Positions 7,267 through 7,738 of a stretch of 7,738 bases of DNA are shown piece after piece; position 1 is the stretch's first letter, and the number at the start of each line of letters is the position of its first letter. This DNA comes from Bacteroidales bacterium (GTDB lineage: Bacteria; Bacteroidota; Bacteroidia; Bacteroidales; P3), in assembly GCA_031271725.1 (NCBI GenBank), contig JAISVE010000147.1, positions 1 through 7,738 of the forward strand. The letters run 5' to 3'. The translations under genes were made by a program, and so were the position numbers. The notes beneath the pieces were generated by a model. The model was not told the DNA's origin. It did no database searches and worked only from the letters and a program-made list of their open reading frames with translations.

Positions 7267-7738
7267 TATGATGATTTAAGTTTTCTTATAAGCGTGTTGT
7301 AGTAGAGGATTTTTTCAGGGTATCTTTCTATCAGATTGCGGTATATTATTTCTGCTTTCTGCGGATGCCCCTGCTGTGCGTAAAGGCGTGCGATTGTTTC
7401 GGTACCTGTAGATAAGTCTTCTTTTGTCGAAGAATCGCTTATTAGAATTTGGGAATAGTCCTTGTTTTTATCTACTTTTATAGCCTTGTGTTCATTGGGA
7501 TTATTTAGGAATTTATCAATGTCTGTCGGTGCATTCTTTGTTGCTTTTTGAGATAACAGGCTTAAACTGTCCGTAAGTGTTAGCTGTTGTTTTTCGGTTT
7601 CGGTAAAAAGAATATCGGAAATTGTGTTGCCAATGTTACTGTAATCACCAATGCTGAATTTCTCACTGCTAAATTCCTCACGGCTGCTGCTTATCTCCCT
7701 GTCGGCTCTCACACTTGCTGCCCTGTCGGTAACAGGAA
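7266..7738 (-). CDS. C-terminal part of a TPR-containing protein (5' end beyond the window)
   Basis: The frame is open to the window's right edge, so the true start is outside; the GTG at 7712 is only an internal codon that could be misread as a start. About 157 residues are visible. The first ~100 are rich in Ser, Thr, Lys and Asp and look disordered. IDKFLNNP (7497-7520) resembles a short motif I recall in Bacteroidota proteins of this type. The last 44 residues (7269-7400) make one TPR helix pair: TETIARLYAQQGHPQKAEII followed by YRNLIERYPEK and an amphipathic end. Related small Bacteroidota TPR proteins have this same C-terminal 'TET.A..Y..Q....KA..IY..L...YPEK' pattern; their role is not known to me. 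The stop overlaps the lpxK start (TAATG), so both genes should be in one operon. No transmembrane segment is visible in this part. Confidence 0.75.
   Translation of the reverse strand, partial: PVTDRAASVRADREISSSREEFSSEKFSIGDYSNIGNTISDILFTETEKQQLTLTDSLSLLSQKATKNAPTDIDKFLNNPNEHKAIKVDKNKDYSQILISDSSTKEDLSTGTETIARLYAQQGHPQKAEIIYRNLIERYPEKILYYNTLIRKLKSS

Noticed and set aside
6993..7279. Two overlapping plus-strand frames opposite lpxK
   Set aside because: They are antisense to the conserved P-loop region of lpxK, and neither has domain-like features.
7266..7712. A complete 148-residue gene starting with GTG at 7712
   Set aside because: The same frame stays open to the right edge without a stop, so the gene most likely starts outside the window and GTG is an internal Val codon.

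Overview
The window looks like a chromosomal segment from a member of the Bacteroidota, most likely Bacteroidales. The evidence is AT-rich DNA, housekeeping proteins with a Bacteroidota-like flavour (RuvX, peptide deformylase, LpxK), hardly any Shine-Dalgarno sequences, and two envelope proteins of types I associate with this phylum: a very long TPR protein and a TonB-receptor-like barrel without a plug. I see no rRNA, tRNA, CRISPR array, transposase or phage gene.

Layout. Positions 1-103 are a short upstream region with an 18-bp perfect palindrome and a weak candidate promoter. On the + strand follow ruvX (104-514), def (511-1077, overlapping by ATGA) and a 1046-residue exported TPR protein (1080-4220, 2 nt after def); these three look like one transcription unit. 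A 205-nt gap (4221-4425) is almost filled by a long imperfect palindrome. Then comes a 576-residue outer-membrane beta-barrel protein (4426-6156). A second large palindromic, hairpin-rich element (6152-6340) separates it from a convergent minus-strand unit. That unit holds lpxK (7266 down to 6349), preceded with a TAATG overlap by the 3' end of another TPR-type gene that runs off the right edge.

How the genes fit together. ruvX and def are housekeeping genes (nucleic acid processing; removal of N-formyl groups from new proteins). The TPR protein and the barrel both carry signal peptides and are neighbours; I infer that they work as a periplasmic/outer-membrane pair whose function is not evident from sequence. 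This pair is the best candidate here for an undescribed system. LpxK makes lipid A, so the right half is also about the outer membrane. The two intergenic palindromes are the most unusual DNA-level features: they may be transcript-end structures, RNA control elements, or copies of a dispersed repeat family.
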